Positions 1 through 7,440 of a stretch of 15,751 nt of DNA are shown one piece after another. Positions within the stretch are counted from its first letter, which is position 1. Each line of letters begins with the position of its first letter. The translations under genes were made by a program, and so were the position numbers. Source of the DNA: an uncultured Dialister sp. (GTDB taxonomy: Bacteria; Bacillota; Negativicutes; Veillonellales; Dialisteraceae). The notes under the pieces were generated by a model. The model was not told where the DNA came from and did no database searches. It was given only the letters and a program-made list of their open reading frames with translations. The stretch spans positions 1 through 15,751 of the forward strand of contig NZ_CAAFRZ010000095.1 in the NCBI RefSeq assembly GCF_900765565.1, read 5' to 3'.

Positions 1-13
1 CTGCAAATAACAT

Positions 14-62
14 AAAGCCCGAAAGCTTATAGTATGATTATTCTATAACTTTCGGGCTTTTT
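14..62 (+). terminator. Rho-independent terminator at window start
   Basis: A 12-bp perfect stem (14-25 with 49-60) continues past one bulged C into six more pairs (27-32 with 43-48) and closes on a 10-nt loop. The right arm runs into a short T tract (58-62) on the plus strand, so it most likely ends a plus-strand gene lying left of the window. The minus-strand side has only three Ts, so it would work poorly in that direction. Confidence 0.75.
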
Positions 63-182
63 CAATACACTCTTTTATTTTGCGCTTACAGCCATTCGTC
101 ACCGTCCCGCTGGGCCCAGCCAGCTCAAGGCTGAAGGCTCAAAGCACCCTTCATGTTCGCACGGCTCGTCACGCCGACAAAC
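63..182. other. Intergenic spacer between two convergent terminators
   Basis: I see no open reading frame with a ribosome binding site here. It contains a perfect 12-bp palindrome at 109-120 and short GC-rich imperfect repeats resembling degraded pieces of the hairpin-rich intergenic repeats found elsewhere in the window. Confidence 0.4.
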
Positions 183-212
183 AAAAAACAGCCCCCATGG
201 AGGCTGCTTTTT
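183..212 (-). terminator. Terminator of the cobalamin operon
   Basis: Read on the minus strand, a GC-rich 5-bp stem (202-206 pairing with 189-193) with an 8-nt loop is followed by six Ts and preceded by five As. It lies 10 nt past the cbiC stop codon, so it is the natural end of the minus-strand cbi transcript. Confidence 0.75.
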
Positions 213-222
213 CATTCTGTGA

Positions 223-882
223 TTATTTCTTCCCCTGCACGTAGAGCATGTTGTCCCGTTTTACGAGGTTGTACATGAGTGCGTTTACGCAGGAAGCGAC
301 GATGGAGCTGCCGCCTTTTGTACCGCGAACGGTGATGTAGGGGCAGGGAGCCCGGCGGACGAGCTGTTCCTTGGAATCGGCGGCGCCAACGAATCCTACG
401 GGGATACCGATGATGAGGGCCGGACGGATGCCGTCTTCTTCCACCATCCGCATGGCTTCATAGAGGGCAGTGGGCGCATTGCCTACGGCGATGATAGAGC
501 CGTTCAGGTCGGTGCCGAAGGAGTTCATGGCTGCCATGGAACGGGCGATGTTCTTTTCTTTCGCAATCTTTGCGATTTCCGGATCCGCCACACGGCAGAA
601 TACTTCTCCCCCCAGGGCTGCCAGGGCTCTCTTGTTGATGCCCGCTTTTACCATATTCACATCGCAGTAAATATTGCATCCCCCTGCCAGAGCTTTAATG
701 CCCGCTTCCACAGCTCCTTCGCTGGTGCGGATGAGGTGGCCGTAGTCCACGTCGCCGGATGCATGGATCATGCGGGAGTACACAGTTACTTCTTCCGGCG
801 TAAGGTCGATATCACTTATGAATGGATCGATGAGGTCCATACTCTTTTCTTCAATGGCTCTAGGGTTTTTTATGAAATCCAT
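223..882 (-). CDS. cbiC: Cobalt-precorrin-8 methylmutase CbiC
   Basis: Cytoplasmic enzyme that moves the methyl group from C11 to C12 of cobalt-precorrin-8 to give cobyrinate, the last ring-forming step of cobalamin synthesis. The 219-residue product has the family features: RMIHASGD with the presumed catalytic histidine at residue 40, CDVNMVKAGIN, and a C-terminal RGTKGGSSIVASCVNAL segment. The reading frame is open upstream to 987, but the ATG at 882 is preferred: it has a GGAGGA ribosome binding site 5 nt upstream and gives the usual family length of about 210. The extra N-terminal residues of the longer version overlap cbiJ and look like translated noise. The start lies 23 nt inside cbiJ, which suggests coupled translation. 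It is the last gene before the operon terminator at 183-212. Confidence 0.93.
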   Translation of the reverse strand: MDFIKNPRAIEEKSMDLIDPFISDIDLTPEEVTVYSRMIHASGDVDYGHLIRTSEGAVEAGIKALAGGCNIYCDVNMVKAGINKRALAALGGEVFCRVADPEIAKIAKEKNIARSMAAMNSFGTDLNGSIIAVGNAPTALYEAMRMVEEDGIRPALIIGIPVGFVGAADSKEQLVRRAPCPYITVRGTKGGSSIVASCVNALMYNLVKRDNMLYVQGKK

Positions 883-1669
883 AATGTTCCTCCATATAGT
901 CCAGAACGTCCTTCGTATTATCAAATACGGGGACCCCTGTGAGTTTTGCTTTTGGTTTATCGATAACGATGACAGAAATGCCGGCATCCATGGCTGCTTT
1001 CAGCTTCGTATCGCTGCCGCCGATGAGGCCGCTGTTCTTTGTCACCATGACGTCTGCCTTATAGTCCTTAATCATGGCCAGGTTCATTTCATAGGAGAAA
1101 GGGCCCTGGATGGCCAGGATATTTTTTGCCTTCAGTCCCAGATCTTCACACATTTTGATGACATTAGAAACCGGAAGCACCCGGGCCCAGATGGTCTTCC
1201 CCTGAAGCGATGGTGCATGGACAAAGGTGGCCAGGGTCTTGGAACCGGTGGTCAGAAGAATGCTCTCCCCCAGTTTTCCTGCCAGATCCGCTGCTTCAAA
1301 TTCATCCTTTGCATGGTACAGCTTGTCGTAGGCGGGAAGCGGGTATTCCGCCCGTTCATAGCGGACGTAATCGATACCCGTTTCTTTGCAGGCATCGTAG
1401 GCGGTTTCGGAAACAATGGCCGCATAGGGATGGCTGCAGTCCAGGATCAGGGTGACTCCCTTTTCCCGGATCACCCGGACCATGTCTTCCTTCTTGAACC
1501 GGCCCACTTCGATATCCAGTCCCTTATGGGCGGCCAGCACTTTTCCGTACTGGCTCACTACGGTCATGAGAATGTCGTGGCGCTTACCTTCCGGCATGGC
1601 CATGGCCCGGTCCGCCAGCTCCGCCCCGATTTCCCGGCCGTCTTGGGTGCCCGATATAATCCAGATCAA
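860..1669 (-). CDS. cbiJ: Cobalt-precorrin-6A reductase CbiJ
   Basis: Reduces the macrocycle of cobalt-precorrin-6A with NAD(P)H to cobalt-precorrin-6B in the cytoplasm. The 269-residue product carries the CobK/CbiJ landmarks: SGTQDGR at residues 6-12, DCSHPYA at 77-83, a GSKTLATF segment, QGPFSYEMN and TKNSGLIGG. The start is a TTG at 1667-1669, which overlaps the cbiH TGA stop in a TTGA junction. An AGGGGG ribosome binding site about 8 nt upstream supports it, and later ATG codons would remove the N-terminal nucleotide-binding motif. It ends with TAG inside the start region of cbiC. In a cobalt-early operon the CbiJ name is preferred to CobK; sequence alone does not separate the two substrates. 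Confidence 0.93.
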   Translation of the reverse strand: MIWIISGTQDGREIGAELADRAMAMPEGKRHDILMTVVSQYGKVLAAHKGLDIEVGRFKKEDMVRVIREKGVTLILDCSHPYAAIVSETAYDACKETGIDYVRYERAEYPLPAYDKLYHAKDEFEAADLAGKLGESILLTTGSKTLATFVHAPSLQGKTIWARVLPVSNVIKMCEDLGLKAKNILAIQGPFSYEMNLAMIKDYKADVMVTKNSGLIGGSDTKLKAAMDAGISVIVIDKPKAKLTGVPVFDNTKDVLDYMEEHYGFHKKP

Positions 1670-2490
1670 ACCCGGTACCCCCTTGGTGTAATCATCTTCC
1701 CGTCAGCCACGTAGGTGTTGCTGTTGCCGATAATGACGGTGGACTGCATATCCACCTCTTCCTGGGGCAGTTTTTCCAGGTTGCTGATGGTGACCGTCAT
1801 GCCCGGGCGGCCTGCTTTTCTCACGATGCCCACCGGTGTTTCAGGCTTACGGAACTGGAGCACAATATCTCGGATCTGGTCCAGGTACGTAGCCCGGCCC
1901 CGGCTCTTGGGGTTGTAGATAGCGATGACGAAATCCCCTTCTGCTGCCAGCCGGGCTCTCTTCTTGATGAGGTCCCAGGGGGTCATGAGATCGGAAAGGC
2001 TGATGACCGCATAGTCATGCATGAGAGCAGCGCCGAGGGCCGCTGCGGAGGTATTGGCCGCAGTAAGGCCCGGGATGATTTCGCATTCCGGCCGTTTATC
2101 CTTCGGTACCTTCTGGAGCAGTTCCAGTACGAGCCCCGCCATGCCATAGACGCCGGGGTCCCCGGAAGAAATGACGGCTACCCGGTGCCCCTCTACGGCC
2201 AGATCCACCGCCTTCTGGCAGCGGTCCACTTCCTGACGCATGCCATTGCCGACGACTTCCTTTCCCTGGATCATATCCCGGACCAGAGCGATATAGGTAT
2301 TGTATCCGACAATGATATCGGAATCATTCATTCCATTGATGGCCCGAGGGGTCATTTCTTCCCGATGGCCCGGTCCGATACCGATGACCCGGATAAACCC
2401 AGGGCGATTGACACCGTCGTGCTGACGAACTTCGTTTTCGGCAGAAGCGTTTTTCCCTTCATTGATTCCATTAACGCTGCTGATTGACAT
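1666..2490 (-). CDS. cbiH: Cobalt-precorrin-3B C17-methyltransferase CbiH
   Basis: SAM-dependent methyltransferase that methylates C17 and contracts the corrin ring of cobalt-precorrin-3. The 274-residue product belongs to the tetrapyrrole methylase superfamily: GIGPG at residues 37-41, SSGDPGVYGMA at 108-118, and a C-terminal AIYNPKSRGRATYL segment typical of CobJ/CbiH. The first 33 residues are a non-conserved extension read from DNA that also encodes the conserved C-terminus of CbiG. The only ATG in reach is at 2490, with a GGAG about 10 nt upstream. The conserved core begins near 2391, almost where the conserved CbiG core ends near 2403. Position 12 of this frame is the landing codon of a possible -1 frameshift from cbiG (see findings). 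The downstream junction with cbiJ is a 4-nt overlap. Confidence 0.93.
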   Translation of the reverse strand: MSISSVNGINEGKNASAENEVRQHDGVNRPGFIRVIGIGPGHREEMTPRAINGMNDSDIIVGYNTYIALVRDMIQGKEVVGNGMRQEVDRCQKAVDLAVEGHRVAVISSGDPGVYGMAGLVLELLQKVPKDKRPECEIIPGLTAANTSAAALGAALMHDYAVISLSDLMTPWDLIKKRARLAAEGDFVIAIYNPKSRGRATYLDQIRDIVLQFRKPETPVGIVRKAGRPGMTVTISNLEKLPQEEVDMQSTVIIGNSNTYVADGKMITPRGYRV

Positions 2491-3446
2491 ACGTTTCCCA
2501 CTCCTATCGTGTTCTCTACAAATTTTGAAATCGGCATTTCCACTTCTTCCGTAATCCGTTTCAGCTCCTCAGCTTTGTAAAAATGGATGGGAAGATGGTT
2601 ATGCGAAGCAAAGTCCAGAAGCCCCTTTTCATCGGCCTTCGCATCCACGCTGGCCAAAGAGGCTACCTGGTAGTCACAGGCCCCCGCCATAGCCAGGGCT
2701 TTGTGGAAGGCATCGGAAATAAGGTTTTCCGGGGTCCCCCGTTTGCATCCGATACCGACGAAAAGATTCTTCGGCCGGAGGCATACAAAGGGCTTTCTTA
2801 CATGAATTTTTTTATCAGAAATAATGATGCAGCCATCGAAGGTTTCTTCATCCAGTTCCGAAAGGGGACGGAAGGAAATGCCCTTCTTTGAAAGCCTCTC
2901 CCCTATGGAAGAAGCACCATCGGTTTCTTCATCCAGAAACCAGGCTACCTTCTTTCCCTCAGCGATGAAGCTGTTCACCGGCTTCAGGGCTCCCAGCGGT
3001 TCCACCCGCATCATGAGTTCCCGGGCCACATCATCCGGCGCCCGCCGCTGGTGGACGTCGGTGGCTGTGGTGATAACAGGGTCCGCTCCCACGGCAGAGG
3101 ATACCTCCCGGCACCAGGCATTGGCGCCGCCCAGGTGGCCGGAGAGGAGGGAAATACAGTGTTTCCCGCATTCATCCATCACCAGCACCGCCGGGTCCGA
3201 AGCCTTGCTCACCACGTGGGGGGCAATGGCCCTCACCGCAATGCCCGAGGCCATGATGAAAAGGAGGCCGTCGTATTTCGTAAATATGTCTGAAGTCAGG
3301 GCCAGGGTGCGGTTGAAGTACTCCGCTTCTTTCCCGCTTTCCGACCCCTTCCGTTCATACAGCGTCCCTGCTCCGGAAATGCCCGCTTTCACCCGGGCCC
3401 CAAGCCTGGCCCCTTCGGAAGACACTGAAATCACGGCGTATTTCAT
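2352..3446 (-). CDS. cbiG: Cobalt-precorrin-5A hydrolase CbiG
   Basis: Opens the delta-lactone of cobalt-precorrin-5A and releases acetaldehyde, a step specific to the anaerobic B12 route. The 364-residue product has an N-terminal domain with MASGIAVR (65-72) and LLSGHLGGAN (100-109), a middle linker, and the C-terminal CbiG domain starting near FVGIGCKRGTP (about 229) and ending in IGVGNVCQSAALM and LLPKTKF. The ATG overlaps the cbiF TGA in an ATGA junction. The C-terminus extends about 17 residues past the conserved end and lies over the start of cbiH, an overlap of 139 nt that is much longer than any other in this operon. Presence of CbiG and CbiD marks the oxygen-independent pathway. Confidence 0.93.
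   Translation of the reverse strand: MKYAVISVSSEGARLGARVKAGISGAGTLYERKGSESGKEAEYFNRTLALTSDIFTKYDGLLFIMASGIAVRAIAPHVVSKASDPAVLVMDECGKHCISLLSGHLGGANAWCREVSSAVGADPVITTATDVHQRRAPDDVARELMMRVEPLGALKPVNSFIAEGKKVAWFLDEETDGASSIGERLSKKGISFRPLSELDEETFDGCIIISDKKIHVRKPFVCLRPKNLFVGIGCKRGTPENLISDAFHKALAMAGACDYQVASLASVDAKADEKGLLDFASHNHLPIHFYKAEELKRITEEVEMPISKFVENTIGVGNVCQSAALMESMKGKTLLPKTKFVSTTVSIALGLSGSSVSDRAIGKK
2449..2457 (-). promoter_or_regulatory. Possible -1 ribosomal frameshift site in the cbiG/cbiH overlap
   Basis: The minus strand reads GGGAAAAAC. In the cbiG frame it splits as G_GGA_AAA (codons 331-332), the X_XXY_YYZ form used for -1 slippage, and a slip lands in the cbiH frame at its codon 12. 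A heptamer of this kind can occur by chance. I did not identify a clear stimulatory hairpin or an upstream Shine-Dalgarno-like element that would make it decisive. Confidence 0.3.
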
Positions 3447-4219
3447 TTTTCATCGGTCCCTTTACGGAACATGGTGGTGAATTTGCTGTCATAGAGCTTG
3501 GACAGGTCATAGTCTGTATCCAGCACTTTGCCCACCACGATCATGGCCTGACGTACCACGCCGGCCTTGTGGAGAATATCGGCAATGGTATCGATGGTGC
3601 CACGGAAAATCCGCTGGTCCGGCCAGGTAGCCCTTGCCACAATAGCCACCGGCGTATCTCCCGGATAGCCTCCTTCCTTCAGGGTTGCCATGACCTTTTC
3701 AATGGCATGGACCGAGAGGAAAATGCACATGGTGGCCTGATGGGCTGCCAGGAGGGAGAGCTTCTCCTTTGCCGGCACCGGTGTGCGGCCTTCCATACGG
3801 GTAATGATGACAGTCTGGGAAATGCCGGGCAGCGTATATTCCTGCTTCAGCGCTGCAGCGGTAGCCAGGAAAGAGCTCACCCCCGGTACCACTTCGAAGT
3901 CTTCCTCCGGGATACCGGCAGCCCGAAGGCCATCCATCTGTTCCTGGATGGCTCCATAAATAGCGGGGTCCCCGGTGTGTACACGGGCTACCAGCTTTCC
4001 TGCTTTCAGGGCTTCGATTTCCACTGCCAGCACTTCATCCAGGTTCATGGTGGCGCTATTGTAAATTTCTGCATCCTTTTTTCCGTACTTCAGGATTTCC
4101 GGATTCACGAGAGAACCGGCATAGATGATTACATCCGCTTCCCCGATGATCCGCTGTCCCTTCACTGTAATCAGTTCCGGATCTCCAGGACCGGCACCGA
4201 TGAAATAAAGTTTCCCCAT
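3443..4219 (-). CDS. cbiF: Cobalt-precorrin-4 C11-methyltransferase CbiF
   Basis: SAM-dependent methylation of C11 of cobalt-precorrin-4, giving cobalt-precorrin-5A, the substrate of the next gene product CbiG. The 258-residue product starts with the family signature GAGPGDPELITVKG (residues 8-21), followed by YAGSLVNPE, HTGDPAIYGA (81-90), VPGVSSF and a C-terminal RATWPDQ/GT segment. The frame is open to a TTG at 4234, but the ATG at 4219 is the better start. It has a perfect AGGAGG 6 nt upstream, which falls just after the cbiT stop (11-nt gap). The stop forms an ATGA overlap with cbiG. Confidence 0.95.
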   Translation of the reverse strand: MGKLYFIGAGPGDPELITVKGQRIIGEADVIIYAGSLVNPEILKYGKKDAEIYNSATMNLDEVLAVEIEALKAGKLVARVHTGDPAIYGAIQEQMDGLRAAGIPEEDFEVVPGVSSFLATAAALKQEYTLPGISQTVIITRMEGRTPVPAKEKLSLLAAHQATMCIFLSVHAIEKVMATLKEGGYPGDTPVAIVARATWPDQRIFRGTIDTIADILHKAGVVRQAMIVVGKVLDTDYDLSKLYDSKFTTMFRKGTDEK

Positions 4220-4230
4220 TGTAATCCTCC

Positions 4231-4800
4231 TCAAATTTTTTCTGCTGTAAAAATGAATACCGGGCTCAAGGGATTATACAGATGATAATGCCCCAGTTTC
4301 CGGAGTCTGTTGATCTGCATCTGGAATCCTTCCAGCCGGAATGGCCGGCCTTCGAATTCCTTCACAATTTCACCGGTGGTCTCTGCGGTCACCGCCGTCA
4401 GCACGATGCGTCCCCCTTTGGAAAGGAGCGTCTCCGCCCGGTTCAGTATTTCATGCATGTTGCCGCTGGACCCGCCGATGATAATTACATCCAGCGGCGG
4501 AAGACCATCCATGGCGTCCGGTGCCACCCCCTTAATGGGATGGATATTGGAACACCCGAATTTTTCAGCGTTTTCCCTGATGAGCTGAATGCCTTCCGGA
4601 TTTCGTTCAATGGAATACACATCCCCCTTCGAAGCAGCCAGAGCCGCTTCAATGGAAATGGATCCTGTACCTGCACCGATGTCGGCCACCGTATCCCCAG
4701 GCTGAATGTCAGCCTGCACCATGACCATGGCCCGGATTTCCGCTTTCGTCATCGGTACCTTTCCCCGAATAAACTCCTCATCTCTGATACCAAATTTCAT
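4231..4800 (-). CDS. cbiT: Cobalt-precorrin-6B C15-methyltransferase (decarboxylating) CbiT
   Basis: Class I SAM methyltransferase that methylates C15 and decarboxylates the C12 acetate side chain of cobalt-precorrin-6B. The 189-residue product opens with the CbiT signature GIRDEEF (residues 4-10) and VPMTKAEIRA (15-24), followed by the SAM-binding loop DIGAGTGSIS (40-49), the acidic SER at 62-64 region and IIIGGSSGNM. It is a separate protein here; in aerobic organisms the same activity is the C-terminal half of CobL, with CbiE as the N-terminal half. The start overlaps the cbiE stop as TAATG, so translation is probably coupled; the ribosome binding site itself is weak. Confidence 0.95.
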   Translation of the reverse strand: MKFGIRDEEFIRGKVPMTKAEIRAMVMVQADIQPGDTVADIGAGTGSISIEAALAASKGDVYSIERNPEGIQLIRENAEKFGCSNIHPIKGVAPDAMDGLPPLDVIIIGGSSGNMHEILNRAETLLSKGGRIVLTAVTAETTGEIVKEFEGRPFRLEGFQMQINRLRKLGHYHLYNPLSPVFIFTAEKI

Positions 4801-5426
4801 TACCCTATCACCACCATTACGGACTCACCAAAACCATCGAGACTTCGCATGTCTTCCAGAGTGGACTCCGATACATGCTGGTTCTCATAGGAAATATGCT
4901 CACAGGCCGCCGCCTTTGTGGAAGCAGGCCAGCCGTGGTCTATCAGATAACCGGCAATGTAGGCGGGATTGTGCTCATGGTCCGTCAGAAATGCCAGTTT
5001 TCTCCCTTTCACATAGGATGTATCCTTCTCATCGGGAATCCTGCCATGGAAAGAAAGCCAGGAGCCTCCCTGCCAGGCTTCACCGATGAGGCAGAATGCA
5101 GCCTGCACCGAGGAAATTCCCGGTATTACCTCCACAGGGATGGAAGGAAATTTCTTCTTCAGCCAGGGCAGGAGGCTGTAAAAGCCGGGATCCCCGCTCA
5201 CCATGACCACTACGTCATCCTTTTGGATGGCCTGTTCCAGCCATTCCGCCAAAAGGGAAAGCTTTCCCGTAACGGGGTACGTTTCCTGCCCTTCCCCGGC
5301 ATAGTCCGCAAGGGCCCGGCGGCCGCCTGCAAGGTAATGGGCATGCTCGATGGCCAAAAGGGCTTTGGGAAGGATGTAGTCCCTTCCCCCCGGCCCAATG
5401 CCGGCTACAATTATTTTATGATCCAT
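4800..5426 (-). CDS. cbiE: Cobalt-precorrin-7 C5-methyltransferase CbiE
   Basis: SAM-dependent methylation of C5 of the corrin ring, the partner activity of CbiT. The 208-residue product is a tetrapyrrole methylase with GIGPGG at residues 9-14, LAGGRRAL, VSGDPGFYS at 76-84 and IPGISSVQAAF. Its length fits stand-alone CbiE. The ATG at 5426 lies 16 nt inside the end of cbiD with a modest GGAAG upstream, consistent with coupled translation. The stop shares one base with the cbiT start. Confidence 0.94.
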   Translation of the reverse strand: MDHKIIVAGIGPGGRDYILPKALLAIEHAHYLAGGRRALADYAGEGQETYPVTGKLSLLAEWLEQAIQKDDVVVMVSGDPGFYSLLPWLKKKFPSIPVEVIPGISSVQAAFCLIGEAWQGGSWLSFHGRIPDEKDTSYVKGRKLAFLTDHEHNPAYIAGYLIDHGWPASTKAAACEHISYENQHVSESTLEDMRSLDGFGESVMVVIG

Positions 5427-6571
5427 TTATTTTCTTCCAGAATCTCCTTTGCATGGCTCGACATGGCCTGGATGGTGCCATCCATGGCCGCGAAGATAAC
5501 GCCCACCTTCGACTTCCCGAAGATGTACCGCTCCGAGCGGACCTGGGCCCGTTCCGCCATCTGGCCGTACACCATATCCAGGTGTTCCCGGTGAATGATG
5601 ATGGCTGCGCCGTCGGTGGTATTGCAGTCCAGGATTTCCTTCACCACCGCCGGAGAAGCCCCGTTCAGGGCAGCATAGGCAGCCATGGTCTCCATGCGGC
5701 CATCGCTGTTCCGGTTGTAGGTATGGAAACTGCCGGACGCCACCTTTACCAGCTTACCCATGTGTCCGATGAGCAGCATTTTGTCGAATCCCCGGGCAAT
5801 GCACTGCTCCATCATGAAGCCGATAAAATTGCTGGTCTCGATGATGGCTCCTTCAGGGATGCCCATAATTTTCGCCGCATTTTCACCAATCCGGCCGGGG
5901 CAGAGTACGGCCGTCCGGAATCCCGATGCCCATACTACCGGTACCTGGGGCGCCAGGGACCGCTTGTAAGCATCTTCACTCATAGGCTTTACGATACCCG
6001 TAGTACCAAGGACAGAAATACCGCCCTTCACGCCGATGGAAGGATTCAATGTCTGTTTAGCCAGCTCCTCCCCCTTTGGGATAGAAACGGTAACGGTGCA
6101 TCCCTTGTCCCGACCCACCAGGTCTTCATAGACGTACCGCATCATGATCTGGGGGCCCGGATTAATGGCGGGCTTTCCCACCGGCACCTGGAGCCCCGGA
6201 CGGGTCACCGTGCCGACACCCTTACCGGCCTTCAGCACCATCCCCGGTGTATCGTTGAGCTCCACAGTCACCACGATGGGAGTCCCATTCGTGCAGTCCA
6301 GGTCGTCCCCCGCATCCTTGATGCAGGTGGCGGTCCCTGTATTTCCCTCTGCCGAAGCAGACTCCACGGGAATTGTGATTTCCTGTCTCTGGGGAGACAG
6401 CACGGTCACTTCCTTTGGAAATTCTCCTCTTATGGCAAGGATGGCTGCCTTCATGGCTCCCGTGGCCGTAGCCCCGGTGGTATGGCCTTCCCGCAGCACC
6501 TTGCCTATCATTTCCTCCGGTTTCAAACTATGCACTTCCTCATCTGAAATTGACAAACTGCAGGTCCGCAT
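5411..6571 (-). CDS. cbiD: Cobalt-precorrin-5B C1-methyltransferase CbiD
   Basis: Methylates C1 of cobalt-precorrin-5B and is the hallmark enzyme of the anaerobic pathway, unrelated to the other methylases. The 386-residue product carries REGHTTGATATGAMKAA (from residue 28), where many family members have a G-F-TTG-type motif, then VTRPGLQVPVG, a glycine-rich LGTTGIVKPMS, and NFIGFMME followed by IGHMGKLVKVA. The start is uncertain. The ATG at 6571 (used here, AGGA 5 nt upstream) overlaps yajQ by 32 nt. A TTG at 6526 has a GAGGAAG about 8-9 nt upstream, formed at the yajQ stop, and would give 371 residues starting closer to the conserved domain. Either way, cbiD and yajQ are tightly coupled. 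Confidence 0.94.
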   Translation of the reverse strand: MRTCSLSISDEEVHSLKPEEMIGKVLREGHTTGATATGAMKAAILAIRGEFPKEVTVLSPQRQEITIPVESASAEGNTGTATCIKDAGDDLDCTNGTPIVVTVELNDTPGMVLKAGKGVGTVTRPGLQVPVGKPAINPGPQIMMRYVYEDLVGRDKGCTVTVSIPKGEELAKQTLNPSIGVKGGISVLGTTGIVKPMSEDAYKRSLAPQVPVVWASGFRTAVLCPGRIGENAAKIMGIPEGAIIETSNFIGFMMEQCIARGFDKMLLIGHMGKLVKVASGSFHTYNRNSDGRMETMAAYAALNGASPAVVKEILDCNTTDGAAIIIHREHLDMVYGQMAERAQVRSERYIFGKSKVGVIFAAMDGTIQAMSSHAKEILEENKWIIK

Positions 6572-7031
6572 CCAGGTCCTGCTGTTTTAAAAATGCAATG
6601 CACGCCTGGAGAGCATCCTTATCCTTGCCACTCACCCGGACCTCATCGCCGTTAATCTTTGCCTGTACCTTGATTTTCGAAGCCTTTACCCGCTTCACGA
6701 TATCCTTGGCCATGTCCGAAGAAATGCCATTCTTCAACTCCAGCACCTGCCGTACCGTACCGCCGGCAGCGGGTTCCTTCTTTTCCTCTTTGATATTCTT
6801 CAGGGAAATGCCCCGCTTCACGAGCTTCGTATTTAAAATGTCCCGAACCAGACGAAGCTTGAAATCATCATCCCCAATAAGAGTAATATGGTCCTCCTCC
6901 AGGGAAACGGAGCTTTTGCTCCCTTTGAAATCATAGCGAGTCCCGATCTCCCGGGCCGCCTGGTTCACTGCATTGGCAGCTTCCTGCAGATTCGTGCGGC
7001 ATACCACATCGAAAGAATAATCTTTTGCCAT
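6540..7031 (-). CDS. yajQ: YajQ-family nucleotide-binding protein (UPF0234)
   Basis: Small cytoplasmic protein of the YajQ family. Members bind nucleotides and RNA, and some bind cyclic di-GMP as an effector; the role in this organism is not known. The product is 163 residues when started at the ATG at 7031, which has AGGAGG 5 nt upstream and matches the usual family length; an upstream in-frame ATG at 7064 lacks that support. The N-terminus MAKDYSFDVV, the RYDFKGSKSSV segment, KRGISLKNI and the ending DADLQFVNFR are characteristic. It is the first gene of the cbi transcript as far as the sequence shows, and its stop codon lies in the start region of cbiD. Why it is joined to B12 synthesis genes is not explained by known functions. 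Confidence 0.93.
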   Translation of the reverse strand: MAKDYSFDVVCRTNLQEAANAVNQAAREIGTRYDFKGSKSSVSLEEDHITLIGDDDFKLRLVRDILNTKLVKRGISLKNIKEEKKEPAAGGTVRQVLELKNGISSDMAKDIVKRVKASKIKVQAKINGDEVRVSGKDKDALQACIAFLKQQDLDADLQFVNFR

Positions 7032-7099
7032 AGTGTCCTCCTGTCCGTCAGGCTTATCTGTCAATAGAGCCTATAAAAGAACCTTAATTACACCATTAC

Positions 7100-7108
7100 A
7101 TTTTACCA
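7100..7108 (-). promoter_or_regulatory. Candidate extended -10 promoter for yajQ-cbi operon
   Basis: On the minus strand TAAAAT (7105 to 7100) is preceded by TGG, an extended -10 arrangement, about 70 nt upstream of the yajQ start. No good -35 hexamer is present at the expected distance. I looked for a cobalamin riboswitch (B12 box and surrounding helices) between here and the gene and did not see one. Confidence 0.35.
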
Positions 7109-7199
7109 TATGTAGCAGGGAAAATGAGAGAATTTTGAGTAACTTTCGGGAAAAATTGGGAAAATAAAGAAGAATCCCGGAAAGAGTGAGAAGGGGGAA

Positions 7200-7440
7200 G
7201 CCCGTACATATAGAAAGTGGCTGAGGGGTAATGCCTTCGGCAAGGCGGAGTGTCCTGCATAGGACCTCCGAGTCCGAATAAGTTGGCGCATATACTGCAC
7301 ATCAAGGCGCCTTCCTTTTAGTATTCGGACGGCTCAGGGGGAACGCCTTCGGCGAGGAGGTGGTGCGGCGCACAAATTGTATAGCGCCGCAGATTACAGA
7401 TTCCGCTTACAGCTTACAGAGAACGATATCATCTTTACGG
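7200..7440. repeat. Intergenic stretch with short hairpin motifs
   Basis: No gene is seen. It holds two related motifs with a GGGG(T/G)AA core followed by a GC-rich hairpin (near 7214-7234 and 7335-7360), related to motifs at 12070-12130. It also holds a perfect 8-bp stem hairpin (7364-7371 with 7384-7391) that recurs at 9694-9721 on the other side of the phosphomutase gene. Short open frames on the minus strand here lack ribosome binding sites. Confidence 0.5.

Noticed and set aside
770..1714. A 314-codon plus-strand open frame opposite cbiJ
   Set aside because: Antisense shadow; rich in Cys/His/Arg with no domain, while cbiJ has full motifs.
5453..6547. A 364-codon plus-strand open frame opposite cbiD
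   Set aside because: Antisense shadow arising from GC-rich codons; cbiD is unambiguous.
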